Below, one piece after another: positions 1 to 8,721 of a stretch of DNA of 64,000 nucleotides (positions are counted from its first letter, which is position 1; every line of letters begins with the position of its first letter). The DNA comes from JBMNCR01 sp049366695 (GTDB taxonomy: Bacteria; Bacillota; Clostridia; Eubacteriales; Alkalibacteraceae), in the NCBI GenBank assembly GCA_049366695.1, contig JBMNCR010000060.1:47051-111050 (forward strand), in the 5' to 3' direction. Below the pieces are notes generated by a model. That model made no database searches. It had not been told where the DNA came from and saw only the letters and a program-made list of their open reading frames with translations. The translations under genes were made by a program, and so were the position numbers.

Positions 1-81
1 TTTACTATTGGCCGTTATAGGTATACAAATAGATGGTTTTTCACCACCTATAGATTTTCCATTTATATTTAATGTTTTCAT
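1..81 (-). CDS. aroD: 3-dehydroquinate dehydratase type I, N-terminal fragment
   Basis: The first 27 codons of a gene that leaves the window at base 1. The ATG at 81 is preceded by AAGGAGAGG. The visible peptide begins MKTLNINGKSIGG and continues into PSICIPITA, which matches the amino end of type I dehydroquinate dehydratases (a basic start, a Gly-Gly turn, then an ICVPI-type first beta strand). The family carries out the third step of the shikimate pathway using a Schiff-base lysine, which lies outside the window. The gene follows pilO by 76 bp on the same strand. The call rests on a short N terminus only. Confidence 0.6.
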   Translation of the reverse strand, partial: MKTLNINGKSIGGEKPSICIPITANSK

Positions 82-157
82 TGCCCTCTCCTTAATACGT
101 TATTCATATATAATAACTTTAAAAAATATCTAGAGCCATACACTCTAAAATCTCAAA

Positions 158-781
158 TTATTCGTATGGATTTGTTTTTCCGTCCACATTATCATTATTT
201 ATATTGTACTCTGAAAAATCGTATTCTTCTCCTTCAATTAAAAATGCAAATGCACTAATTGTAATGTCTAATTGCATCTCATCCTCTGTAGTATAATATT
301 TTAAACTTTCAATATTTATTTCTCTTTCATTGGAATATATTAATGCCATATATTTATCTATATTTTCATAAGAACCTGATAATACTATATCAATGTCAAC
401 TTTACCTAGATATGTATTATTTTCATAAATTTTATCTATAACTTTTTGAGGGTTGCCAAATTGTATCACTTCATAATCAACTTTAGATTTATTTTTTATA
501 CCTAATAAATCCATATATAAGATTGGCAGTTTAACATCTGAAGGAATGGAATTATTTATATCGTTTAACTCTTTTAGAATTTCATTTTTTTCTTCTTCTA
601 ATTTATTACTATCTCTAAGTAGTATTAATTCTTGAACAATTTGTTTTTGAGAATTAAGTTCAGCTGTATTTTCTTTATAGTCCTCATATTTTGGTAATAA
701 TAAGTAGAAAATATATAAGACAGAAACTGTTAAAATTATAAGGACACTTATAAGTATTTTTTCTCTCTTACTCAGTTTCAT
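158..781 (-). CDS. pilO: Type IV pilus assembly protein PilO
   Basis: An inner-membrane alignment-complex protein of 207 residues with one N-terminal TM helix (ILISVLIILTVSVLYIFYLL) after a basic start, then a coiled-coil stretch and a small alpha/beta C-terminal domain, the PilO plan. It pairs with PilN and links PilM to the pilus machine. The reading frame is open back to 826, but AGGAGG lies 8 nt before the ATG at 781, which gives MKLSKREK and a 14-bp overlap with pilN. That start is preferred. It is the last gene of the pilM-N-O set. No PilP is present, as expected for a single-membrane cell. Confidence 0.85.
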   Translation of the reverse strand: MKLSKREKILISVLIILTVSVLYIFYLLLPKYEDYKENTAELNSQKQIVQELILLRDSNKLEEEKNEILKELNDINNSIPSDVKLPILYMDLLGIKNKSKVDYEVIQFGNPQKVIDKIYENNTYLGKVDIDIVLSGSYENIDKYMALIYSNEREINIESLKYYTTEDEMQLDITISAFAFLIEGEEYDFSEYNINNDNVDGKTNPYE

Positions 782-1307
782 TATCATCGCCTCCTTCACT
801 TTCTTTATATTGGAAGGATACTTCAAATTTAATTACCTCTTCAAAGTTAACAGATTCTATCCTTATTTCTTTTGAATTATCAAGATTATATAAATTTGAA
901 ACTAATTCAGCAATTTCTTCGTCAACATTTGCTTCACCTTTTATAATCATATAACTATCATTTATATATTGTTCTGTAAATACAATTCCTTTAGGTACTA
1001 ATTTCTCTATCTCTTGAATTAAAACATAAAGATTTTCACTATTAATATTTGCTAACATTTCTTTTTTAGTAGCTAATTCTTCTCTTGCCGTATTAACCTC
1101 TTCTTTATCAATAACAACTTCATTTAAAGACTGTAATTCTTCATTTACACTTATTAACTCTTTTCTATTATTATAATCCATTATATATACTGCAAAATAC
1201 AGTCCTACCATCAATACTATTAATATAATAAAAAAAATTACAATTTTAATTTTACTACCGCTCTTGTTTTTTAACTTATCCTCGGGATGAAGATTAATAT
1301 CCCCCAT
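768..1307 (-). CDS. pilN: Type IV pilus assembly protein PilN
   Basis: 179 residues: a short cytoplasmic start (MGDINLHPED), where PilN proteins carry the motif that binds PilM, one TM helix at about residues 20-42, then a coiled coil and a ferredoxin-like extracytoplasmic domain. INLHPED is a recognisable variant of the INLLP motif. GGGGGT precedes the ATG at 1307. It sits between pilM (5 bp upstream) and pilO (14-bp overlap), so the three products are probably made together as one subcomplex. Confidence 0.88.
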   Translation of the reverse strand: MGDINLHPEDKLKNKSGSKIKIVIFFIILIVLMVGLYFAVYIMDYNNRKELISVNEELQSLNEVVIDKEEVNTAREELATKKEMLANINSENLYVLIQEIEKLVPKGIVFTEQYINDSYMIIKGEANVDEEIAELVSNLYNLDNSKEIRIESVNFEEVIKFEVSFQYKESEGGDDNETE

Positions 1308-1312
1308 TAAAT

Positions 1313-2395
1313 TTACCCCCTTCTAACTATAGCTCCAATAGTATTGGCTAGAATAGCAACATTATTTTCAGATGTATTATTTTTAATCTCGATATTGTTT
1401 AATTTTTTAATTATCTCAGTATTTATATTAGTATATTTTTTTATATAATCATCTATTTGAGGGATTAAGGATCCACCACCAATAATAAAAATATGATCTA
1501 TTTTTTTTAGTTTGGACATGGATATAAAAAATTCAATAACCTGATAAATCTCTAAAGTAATATCATTGTATATTTTTGTAATTTCATCATATAACATGGA
1601 CTCAATCTCATTCATTTTACTTTTATTTAAAAAATAAAAATCATTTTCATGTTTCCATTTTTCAGCTCTTTTAAAATCTAAATCTAAAATGTTTGATATT
1701 ACTTTTGTTATATCTTTTCCACCTAGTTTTAAATTTCTATGTAAAAACACATCTCTATTTTCAATAAATGTAATAGATGTCTTTTCATGACCAAAATCAA
1801 TTATAGCAAAGTTATCATTATCAATATTTTTTTCATTATCTGCTACTATATAATTATTTTCATTGCAAAATAATTTTGTTACACAATTTGGCTGAATATC
1901 TACAACATTAACTTTATACCCAGCTTTAGCAAAACAAGTAATATAGTCATTAATAATTTCTCTTAAAACAGCAACTCCTTGAACTTTACACATAGATATT
2001 TCATTGTCTTCTTCATTTTTCTTAGTAAACACTTCTAATACATTACTATCTACTATAAATTCATCTACACTCTCTGGCAACAATACTGACATCTCAAATT
2101 TCACTGCTTGTTTTAACTCATCATTATCCATCACTGGTAATTCAAAAGTTCTTAAAACAATTTCACTAGAGGCTAACAGTATTCTAATATTTTTAGATTT
2201 CATTTTAATTTTCGTTAGTAACTCTGTTATATCACCTTTATTTATTATTTTTCCATCTACTATAGATCCTTCTGGTGTAGGGATAATTTGGTAATCGTCG
2301 ATTTTAATAAATTTATCCTTAACTTGACCAGTTATTACTTTTACATTTTTACTACCAAAATCAAAAACCGTGACCATATTATTACTGCGAAACAA
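1313..2395 (-). CDS. pilM: Type IV pilus assembly protein PilM (actin-like)
   Basis: 360 residues with the FtsA/actin fold signature: FDFGSKNVKVI (phosphate 1), AIIDFGHEKTSITFIE (phosphate 2) and HIFIIGGGSLIPQI (adenosine) in the right order. PilM is cytoplasmic and binds the amino end of PilN. The start is most likely TTG at 2395, 7 nt after GGGGGG; the first ATG is six codons further in and has no ribosome binding site at the right distance. First of the pilM-N-O trio, 30 bp after the minor pilin genes. Confidence 0.9.
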   Translation of the reverse strand: MFRSNNMVTVFDFGSKNVKVITGQVKDKFIKIDDYQIIPTPEGSIVDGKIINKGDITELLTKIKMKSKNIRILLASSEIVLRTFELPVMDNDELKQAVKFEMSVLLPESVDEFIVDSNVLEVFTKKNEEDNEISMCKVQGVAVLREIINDYITCFAKAGYKVNVVDIQPNCVTKLFCNENNYIVADNEKNIDNDNFAIIDFGHEKTSITFIENRDVFLHRNLKLGGKDITKVISNILDLDFKRAEKWKHENDFYFLNKSKMNEIESMLYDEITKIYNDITLEIYQVIEFFISMSKLKKIDHIFIIGGGSLIPQIDDYIKKYTNINTEIIKKLNNIEIKNNTSENNVAILANTIGAIVRRG

Positions 2396-2425
2396 AACGT
2401 ATCCCCCCAGTATTATGTTAAAAAT

Positions 2426-3517
2426 TTACTTTATTTCTTTACATTTTAACACATTTACGACATAATGCGTACAATTATTCTCTATAATGCCATCAGGCAA
2501 AAAAAATATTGTATTTTGTATTATATCTTTATTATATATTAATTGTCCATAAAATTCAGTTATATTTGATGCATCTAAAATAATTATACACCCTTCAATT
2601 TTTCCATCAATCTTAATTACACTATTATTTTTACCTATAATTAATAATACCCCTTCAATTATAGTATTGTTATCAATATATATTTCTTTTATATCAGATA
2701 ATATCAACACCCCCTTCATAGTGCATTTATTTACAGTTATTTTATTTATCCCCTGAACATAACAAATATCGTAAATATCGATATTCGTTGGGTTAGTATT
2801 ATTATCAATTATTATGCTATCTTCACAATCGCCTAATAATTCGTAGAATAAATCAGGATATTCATTTATTAACCAATTCTTATATGAATCTATTTTTATT
2901 TTTGAGTAATTAGGAGATAGTGTATCTTTTTCAATGTAATTATTAAAATATACCTCCTTATTACAATTATTTATTTTAATATTTCCTTTAACATCTAAGT
3001 ATGCCCCTCCTCCATGCATGGAATTAACATTCATATTACCGGTAACTACAACTGTAGGCAGTATTTCATCTTTTGATGAAATTTTTTCAATATTCATTAT
3101 TGTTAAGTCACCATCACAATAAATTGCATAATTTGATAAACTACTTAAATTTAAGAACTTTGGCGCTATTTCAACAATAAGTTCAAATTTCCTATATATA
3201 TTTTTAACTTTTCCTTCAGCAATTATTTTCTTCCTTGTTTCATTTATTTCAAAAATAGAGTATTTATAATATCCATTTCCCATTGTACTCCATGAAGTAG
3301 AAACGTTATTATTCCAATTTGAAGTAAGGATACTAATAGCTTCTTCTCCTGCTCCTTGAGCTAAATAAAGAGCTTGTTCATACCTTGCATAATTAATGGT
3401 AGATTTATATTCTAAAAGCGAAGTATATAATATAGACACAATTATTATACATAAGAAAAGCATTACAATAATTGTAAATACTAAAGTGGAGCTTCCTTTT
3501 TTATTAAAATCTTTCAT
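2426..3517 (-). CDS. Minor pilin, PilX/GspK-like, with repetitive beta-rich domain
   Basis: 363 residues from the ATG at 3517 (AGGTGAT ribosome site). The amino end is NKKG followed by SSTLVFTIIVMLFLC, a prepilin-like leader and hydrophobic helix lacking the usual glutamate at mature position 5. Lack of Glu5 is the hallmark of GspK/PilX-type pseudopilins that cap the pilus tip. The rest contains short isoleucine/glycine-spaced strands (for example MKGVLILSDIKEIYI and IEGVLLIIGKNN) that look like a right-handed beta helix. Last of four minor-pilin genes. Tip adhesin or cap is inferred from position and leader, not from a clear family match. Confidence 0.65.
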   Translation of the reverse strand: MKDFNKKGSSTLVFTIIVMLFLCIIIVSILYTSLLEYKSTINYARYEQALYLAQGAGEEAISILTSNWNNNVSTSWSTMGNGYYKYSIFEINETRKKIIAEGKVKNIYRKFELIVEIAPKFLNLSSLSNYAIYCDGDLTIMNIEKISSKDEILPTVVVTGNMNVNSMHGGGAYLDVKGNIKINNCNKEVYFNNYIEKDTLSPNYSKIKIDSYKNWLINEYPDLFYELLGDCEDSIIIDNNTNPTNIDIYDICYVQGINKITVNKCTMKGVLILSDIKEIYIDNNTIIEGVLLIIGKNNSVIKIDGKIEGCIIILDASNITEFYGQLIYNKDIIQNTIFFLPDGIIENNCTHYVVNVLKCKEIK

Positions 3518-3534
3518 AAAAATCACCTGTTTAT

Positions 3535-4038
3535 TTAATTATTAATGATTATTATTTGTCCATGGTATTTTATTTCTTTTGATAATTTATAATCTTTTTC
3601 TGACGAAGAAGCTTCTAACTCAAATAAAATAAACTTTCCATCCACAATTTCTATCTTAAATTCATTGATATCTGATAATATTTGAGAAGTACTTCCATAA
3701 CCTATGCTGTTTAAATATTGATCTGTCTTGTTCTTATATATTATATTTTTTGAATGTGTATAGTAGTTATAATAATTGGGAGATTCAAGGTCTTTAAAGT
3801 AATATTTGTTATTTACAACGAATATTTTTTCAGAATTTAATATTTGTTTTTCGAGAATAACTGAAAAAAACCTTAGATTATCTATTGCAATAGTGGAATT
3901 ATAAAGAGTATTGTAAGAATTCATTTGAAAATTAAAAAAAGTAATCATTGATGTTAATATTATTAGGATTAGTGCTAAAGATACAACTATTTCTACTAGT
4001 GTAAAAGCATTCTTTATTGAATTAGCACCTGGGTACAT
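3535..4038 (-). CDS. Prepilin-type minor pilin (PilW/GspJ-like)
   Basis: 167 residues with the class III signal KNA/FTLVEIVVSLALIL: Phe1, Glu5 and a hydrophobic helix. The residue before the cut is Ala instead of the near-invariant Gly. GAGG precedes the ATG at 4038, and the gene overlaps the end of the upstream pilin by 25 bp, so translation is probably coupled. A minor subunit of the pilus initiation or tip complex is inferred from the cluster. The C-terminal half is not assignable. Confidence 0.75.
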   Translation of the reverse strand: MYPGANSIKNAFTLVEIVVSLALILIILTSMITFFNFQMNSYNTLYNSTIAIDNLRFFSVILEKQILNSEKIFVVNNKYYFKDLESPNYYNYYTHSKNIIYKNKTDQYLNSIGYGSTSQILSDINEFKIEIVDGKFILFELEASSSEKDYKLSKEIKYHGQIIIINN

Positions 4039-4385
4039 ATGTCCTCGAATCTTTTTTGTGAAAATGAAATTTTAATCTCATATAGATCATTAGTCTCCCC
4101 CTGTATTTCTAAGACATAATTATTACTTGTATCTGAATATTTTTGTATTATTTTATCTAACTCATATTTATTTATTTGTTCTTTATCAATAGTTTTCAAT
4201 TCTATGATGATATCATCAATTACTTCTTGAGCATTAATGATTTGTATATATCTCTCCCTAGAAAAATGATGAATATCTAAAGCAAATTTTAAACAGCCTA
4301 TCACTGCAGTAGAAATAATGATAAATATAAACAATGCTATCACCACTTCTATAATAGTAAAACCTCTTGATTTTTTATTATTCAT
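4014..4385 (-). CDS. Prepilin-type minor pilin (PilV/GspI-like)
   Basis: 123 residues starting NNKKSRG/FTIIEVVIALFIFII, a full prepilin peptidase site with Gly(-1), Phe1 and Glu5, followed by a short globular domain. The start codon overlaps the stop of the previous pilin gene (ATGA-type junction at 4382-4385). By size and order (GspH-, I-, J-, K-like in a row) it corresponds to GspI/PilV, a minor pilin that primes assembly at the inner membrane. Confidence 0.78.
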   Translation of the reverse strand: MNNKKSRGFTIIEVVIALFIFIIISTAVIGCLKFALDIHHFSRERYIQIINAQEVIDDIIIELKTIDKEQINKYELDKIIQKYSDTSNNYVLEIQGETNDLYEIKISFSQKRFEDICTQVLIQ

Positions 4386-4834
4386 GCTCCCCCCTCTTTC
4401 AAATATATTCGACCACTTCCTATTTGTAATACTATAGTTATTTTTTCTCCGTTTTTATCCTCAAAAGTTATATGTCCACCTTGATTAACTGTTCCTATAG
4501 GTTTAAACGCAAGGTATTTTCCATAGTAAGTATTTGAAGTAATCTTTATATCATCTTTAAATACTATTATTTCTGTAATAATACTATCAGCTATTGTTTG
4601 TACATATATTTTATCTTTATAAAAATATACCTTTCTCGTACAACCGTCAATCATGGCATTATTCTTATTTACTATCAGTAGTTGCAGTATTTCTCTTGCT
4701 TGTATCTGTAAATTTTGTTTATGTACAAATCTCCACCATGAATTACAGTTTATTAAGATAATACTTAATAACAACGTAACAATAGCTATAACTGCTATCA
4801 TCTCAATTAGAGTAAAACCTTTTTTATTATCCAT
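4382..4834 (-). CDS. Prepilin-type minor pilin (GspH/FimT-like)
   Basis: 150 residues starting MDNKKG/FTLIEMIAVIAIVTLL, a short leader with perfect cleavage context, then a beta-rich domain ending in an IGSGRIYL-type strand typical of GspH/FimT pseudopilins. First of the minor pilin genes. The 279 bp upstream of it, back to pilD, hold no gene, and I could not pick out a convincing promoter there. It may be the priming minor pilin of the type IV pilus. Confidence 0.78.
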   Translation of the reverse strand: MDNKKGFTLIEMIAVIAIVTLLLSIILINCNSWWRFVHKQNLQIQAREILQLLIVNKNNAMIDGCTRKVYFYKDKIYVQTIADSIITEIIVFKDDIKITSNTYYGKYLAFKPIGTVNQGGHITFEDKNGEKITIVLQIGSGRIYLKEGGA

Positions 4835-5113
4835 ACCTTTCTCCTGAGTTTAAATTAATACTTTATTAGTAATACCACCTTCCCCTCCTTTTTTAGTAAT
4901 TCTTATTATTAAATTTAGATCATCAAAATTCCATCAAAAAAACTGTTATTTTGTCATTCTAAGCCAAATCTCTTTAGCACATAATGAGAAAGTTGAAAAC
5001 AATTACAATAAACCATAATTTCATCATGTAATGCTTCAACATTTTAGTTTATGTGCGAAATCAAAGAATCTAAAAAATAAATAATCTACAATAAAAAAAT
5101 AATGATTTTGTAA

Positions 5114-5863
5114 TTAAAATAATGTGTTAATATACCAATTCAACAATGTTTCTCCATAGAACATGACAATAAACGCACCAATAGATATCCACGGTCCAAA
5201 TGGTATAGCATCCTGTTTACTTTTAATTTTTGTAATTAGTAGTAAGATACCAAAAAATCCACCTAGTACAAAAGCAAGCAAAATAGTAAGAAGGGAGAGT
5301 TTCCACCCTAAAAAAAGCCCAAGTACAGCCATCAACTTAACATCCCCCATTCCCATGCCTTTACCACCAGTCAAAATAACAATAAGTAAAAGGGGCAACA
5401 TACCTATAAGAGCACCTATCAACGCTTCTCTCCAAGGCATAAATCCTAATATTATATTTAAAATTATAAATATAATAAGTGTAAAATAGTTTAAAACATC
5501 AGGAATAATAAGATGATCAAAATCGATAAATGTATCTACAATCAAAATTGATAACAATACTAAATATATTATCAATGTAGTTTGTAATCCGATCATATAA
5601 TATGTAAATACAAAGAAAAATGCAGTTATAAACTCCACTAGAGCATATCTGTATGACACTTTTACACCACAGTATCTACACTTTCCCCCTAAAAGCCACC
5701 AACTTATAACAGGTATTAAATCTATTGGTTTTAATCTAGTCCCACAATTATAACAATGGGATGGTGGCGAAATAATGGATTCTTCCATGGGGATTCTATA
5801 TATACACACATTTAAAAAGCTTCCTATTACTAATCCAAAGATAAATATAATGACATAATCCAA
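5114..5863 (-). CDS. pilD: Prepilin peptidase / N-methyltransferase PilD
   Basis: A 249-residue A24-family aspartyl protease with seven to eight TM helices. It has the N-terminal zinc-binding pair of CxxC motifs (CYNC and CRYC, 21 residues apart), found in bifunctional prepilin peptidase-methylases, and the catalytic GMGMGDVK (GxGD) near the C-terminal third. It cleaves the leaders of the pilins encoded on both sides. The start is TTG at 5863, 7 nt after GGGAGG; the open frame back to 5947 would run into the pilA terminator and is rejected. Confidence 0.92.
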   Translation of the reverse strand: MDYVIIFIFGLVIGSFLNVCIYRIPMEESIISPPSHCYNCGTRLKPIDLIPVISWWLLGGKCRYCGVKVSYRYALVEFITAFFFVFTYYMIGLQTTLIIYLVLLSILIVDTFIDFDHLIIPDVLNYFTLIIFIILNIILGFMPWREALIGALIGMLPLLLIVILTGGKGMGMGDVKLMAVLGLFLGWKLSLLTILLAFVLGGFFGILLLITKIKSKQDAIPFGPWISIGAFIVMFYGETLLNWYINTLF

Positions 5864-5932
5864 TGCAACACCTCCCTTTTTATTATAATAACATATACTT
5901 CGACACAGTATTGTAATTTCCTCTTTTTTACA

Positions 5933-5960
5933 TAAAAAAAACTGCAAGATTTACTTGCAG
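5933..5960 (-). terminator. Rho-independent terminator after pilA
   Basis: On the minus strand CTGCAAG, a 5-nt loop and CTTGCAG are followed by a run of Ts (As at 5933-5941). The 7-bp stem is perfect. It lies 10 bp after the pilA stop and would separate the abundant pilin message from pilD and the minor pilins. Confidence 0.9.
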
Positions 5961-5969
5961 CTAGATTTA

Positions 5970-6317
5970 TTAAGAAGTAGTCTTACTAAAAGAATGACTC
6001 GTTGAATCATAACTTAATGTCCCACTATGTAAAGTAATTGCTTCGTCTATATAACCAGCTGTTTCTAAAGCTGTTTGTATTGCTGCTGCATTAGCACCTG
6101 TAGGCCAAGCATTGTTATCAGAGTAATAAAGAGTAACCGCACTATTTAACATTTTTATATTTGCATCATCAGTAGTATCTTTAGCAGTATCTAATGTACC
6201 TACAACTCTCGGCACTGCTAAAGCTGCAAGTATTCCTAATATTGCTATTACAACAACTAATTCTATCAATGTAAAACCTTTTTGATTTTTCTTAAAAGTT
6301 TTTCTTATTTTAATCAT
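5970..6317 (-). CDS. pilA: Major type IV pilin
   Basis: 115 residues with leader MIKIRKTFKKNQKG and mature start FTLIELVVVIAILGILAALA, the canonical class III signal and assembly helix, then a small globular domain rich in Ala, Thr and Ser with no cysteine pair. It is shorter than most pilins, as in other Clostridia, and is the best candidate for the main fibre subunit because it alone has both a consensus promoter directly upstream and a strong terminator directly downstream. The ATG follows GGGGGAG. Confidence 0.9.
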   Translation of the reverse strand: MIKIRKTFKKNQKGFTLIELVVVIAILGILAALAVPRVVGTLDTAKDTTDDANIKMLNSAVTLYYSDNNAWPTGANAAAIQTALETAGYIDEAITLHSGTLSYDSTSHSFSKTTS

Positions 6318-6345
6318 AATAACTCCCCCTCTTCCTTTTACCCTT

Positions 6346-6374
6346 ATTATATTACTATATTTTCACCTTTTCAA
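6346..6374 (-). promoter_or_regulatory. Sigma-A-type promoter of pilA
   Basis: TTGAAA (6369-6374) and TATAAT (6346-6351) with a 17-bp spacer, read on the minus strand, in the gap between pilC and pilA. This gives pilA an independent strong promoter. Confidence 0.75.
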
Positions 6375-6379
6375 CATAA

Positions 6380-6400
6380 AGACAAAAAATATTTTTGTCT
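6380..6400 (-). terminator. Short A/T hairpin between pilC and pilA
   Basis: AGACAAAAA and TTTTTGTCT form a perfect 9-bp stem with a 3-nt loop just after the pilC stop. A weak terminator or transcript-end stabiliser; only two further Ts follow. Confidence 0.4.
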
Positions 6401-6417
6401 ATTATGTAAAATTTTGC

Positions 6418-7629
6418 TTAAGAAATTATATTATATAAATCAAATATAGGCAATATCATAGAAATTACTATAAATGCAACTATTATTCCTAGAATAACTA
6501 TTATCAAAGGTTCTATTAATGTAGTAAGCTGATCTACAGCGGTTTCTACCTCCGTATCATAAAAATCCGCTACCTTTTCTAATACATAATCCAATGTTCC
6601 TGAATTTTCTCCTACTTCTACCATTTGATATACCAAGGGTGGAAAACTTCCTGATTCTTCCATTGTTTTTCCAATGCTAAATCCCTTTCTAACGCCATCT
6701 TTAACTACATTTAAGTCTTTTTTTATATATTCATTATTTACAACTCTTTGAACTACATCTAGAGACTGTAAAATATCAATACCACTATTTAACATAACTG
6801 ATAATGTATTTGCAAATCTAGACATAACTACCTTAGTATTTAATGGTCCAAATAATATCATTTTTAATTTAAACTTGTCTAGTTTATATCTTCCCTGAGG
6901 AGTGGATGTATATTTTTTTAGGAAGTACACTGTGGCTACAATAATTAAAATATGTATATACCAAAAACTTCTTATACTTGTACTTATGCCCATTAGTAAT
7001 TTTGTAGCAAAAGGCAATTCTGCTCCAAATGAATCAAACATATTAATAAAGGTAGGCATTACAAAAGTTAGTAATATCACTACAACTAATATAGACACTA
7101 TTGAGACTACTATTGGATATGTAAGAGCACTTTTAACTTTTTGATTTATCTTATATTCCTTTTCAAAATGCACAGCCATGTCTTCCATTACTTTATCTAG
7201 TGTTCCACTTATTTCCCCAGTCTGTATCATACTGATCAACAGATAAGGAAATACTTTTGGTTCTTTTGCCATGGATGCAGATAGGGAATTACCTCTTAAC
7301 AAATCATCATACATTAAGTCTAGTACTCCAGCCAATTTTTTATTTGTTGTTTGTTTTCGAAGTATATCAATACTATCCACCACTGTTATTCCAGAGCGTA
7401 TTGTTGTGGCAAACTGCCTGCATAACAGAGCTAAATCTTTGATGCTTACTTTTTTTTCAAAAGAAAAATTGATATCTCCTCCCCACGATTCCCTTAATTC
7501 ATCGATTTGTAAAGGAATATATCTCTTTTCTCTAATAAGTAGAAGTACTTCTTCTTTTGAAGACGCATCAAATGTTCCCTTGATTGTTTTACCTTCCATA
7601 TCTTTTGCAACATAAACATATATCGGCAT
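6418..7629 (-). CDS. pilC: Type IV pilus platform protein PilC (GspF family)
   Basis: A 403-residue polytopic membrane protein with two tandem T2SSF domains. Each holds a cytoplasmic helical bundle and TM helices; the conserved LLRQFATTIRSG-type opening of domain 1 (here LCRQFATTIRSGI) and FANTLSVMLNSGI of domain 2 are visible, as is the C-terminal PLIIVILGIIVAFIVISMI helix. PilC forms the inner-membrane rotor that is turned by PilB and PilT during extension and retraction. 16 bp after pilT. Confidence 0.95.
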   Translation of the reverse strand: MPIYVYVAKDMEGKTIKGTFDASSKEEVLLLIREKRYIPLQIDELRESWGGDINFSFEKKVSIKDLALLCRQFATTIRSGITVVDSIDILRKQTTNKKLAGVLDLMYDDLLRGNSLSASMAKEPKVFPYLLISMIQTGEISGTLDKVMEDMAVHFEKEYKINQKVKSALTYPIVVSIVSILVVVILLTFVMPTFINMFDSFGAELPFATKLLMGISTSIRSFWYIHILIIVATVYFLKKYTSTPQGRYKLDKFKLKMILFGPLNTKVVMSRFANTLSVMLNSGIDILQSLDVVQRVVNNEYIKKDLNVVKDGVRKGFSIGKTMEESGSFPPLVYQMVEVGENSGTLDYVLEKVADFYDTEVETAVDQLTTLIEPLIIVILGIIVAFIVISMILPIFDLYNIIS

Positions 7630-7645
7630 AATCTTCCCTCCGTAA

Positions 7646-8713
7646 TTATACGATTAATTTCCTTTTCATTGTCTCGTTATCTAAACAATAAAAAAGTGCA
7701 TTATCCTTTGAGATAATTCCTTGTTGATATAATTTTGCAAGATAATTGTCCATAGTCACCATATCATTTCTACCGCTCATTTGAATAATAGAATTTATTT
7801 GATGGGTTTTAGATTCTCTGATAAGATTTCTAATTGCCGCATTGGCCTTCATTATTTCAAGAGCAACTATTCTACCTTTTATATCTTTTCTAGGGATAAG
7901 TTGTTGAGATACAACTGACTGTAATACTGTAGACAACTGTACTCTCACTTGTTGCTGTTGATGGGGCGGAAAAACATCTATTATCCTATCGATGGTTTTT
8001 GCTACTCCAACTGTATGAAGAGTAGATAAAACTAAATGACCTGTTTCAGCAGCAGTTAAAGCAATTGATATAGTTTCTAGATCCCTCATCTCACCAATTA
8101 AAATCACATCTGGGTCTTGCCGAAGAGCTGCCCTTAATCCAGCTGCATAATCTATCGTATCGTATCCAACTTCTCTTTGATTAACCATACTTTTATTATG
8201 TTTATGCAAGTATTCTATAGGGTCTTCTAAGGTTAAGATATGACAACTTCTTTCTCTATTAATAATGTCTATCATTGATGCTAATGTTGTAGATTTTCCA
8301 CTTCCTGTAGGACCAGTTATTAAAATTAATCCTTTATTAAATAAAGTTAATTCATGCATTGTCTCAGGTAAATGCAAGCTTTTCAAACTTGGTATCTCCA
8401 TACCTACAACTCTACATGCTAATGAATAACTTCCCCTTTGCTTATAAGCATTGACTCTATATCTTCCCCAACCATGAATTGAATAAGAATAATCCACTTG
8501 TCCCTTGTCTTCAAGGGTTTTTATTTGAGTTTCATTCATAATAGAACTTACTGCTGTTTTAATTTCTTCTGCAGAATACACTTCCTCCCTTAATGGTACT
8601 AAACTACCATCCATTCTAATCATAGGAGGTAATCCAACGGTTATATGCAAATCCGATGCACTCTTAGAAGTGGTATCTTTTAATAATTGTATAATATTTA
8701 TCTTCAACACCAT
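7646..8713 (-). CDS. pilT: Twitching motility (retraction) ATPase PilT
   Basis: A 355-residue secretion ATPase with Walker A GPTGSGKST at about 134-142, the Asp box and Walker B (DPDVILIGEMRD), the His box TGHLVLSTLHT, and the PilT-type C-terminal AIRNLIRESKTHQI motif needed for retraction. The machine is therefore predicted to retract and support twitching or DNA uptake. ATG at 8713 is only 2 nt from AAAGGAG; GTG at 8710 or TTG at 8707 fit the ribosome site better, a matter of one or two residues. Confidence 0.95.
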   Translation of the reverse strand: MVLKINIIQLLKDTTSKSASDLHITVGLPPMIRMDGSLVPLREEVYSAEEIKTAVSSIMNETQIKTLEDKGQVDYSYSIHGWGRYRVNAYKQRGSYSLACRVVGMEIPSLKSLHLPETMHELTLFNKGLILITGPTGSGKSTTLASMIDIINRERSCHILTLEDPIEYLHKHNKSMVNQREVGYDTIDYAAGLRAALRQDPDVILIGEMRDLETISIALTAAETGHLVLSTLHTVGVAKTIDRIIDVFPPHQQQQVRVQLSTVLQSVVSQQLIPRKDIKGRIVALEIMKANAAIRNLIRESKTHQINSIIQMSGRNDMVTMDNYLAKLYQQGIISKDNALFYCLDNETMKRKLIV

Positions 8714-8721
8714 ATCTCCTT

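Noticed and set aside
2004..2294. Open frame of 96 codons on the plus strand
   Set aside because: It lies entirely within pilM on the opposite strand, is Ser/Leu-rich in the way of antisense shadows, and has no ribosome site.
5864..5947. N-terminal extension of PilD
   Set aside because: It would translate through the pilA terminator; the TTG at 5863 has a proper ribosome site and gives a standard N terminus.
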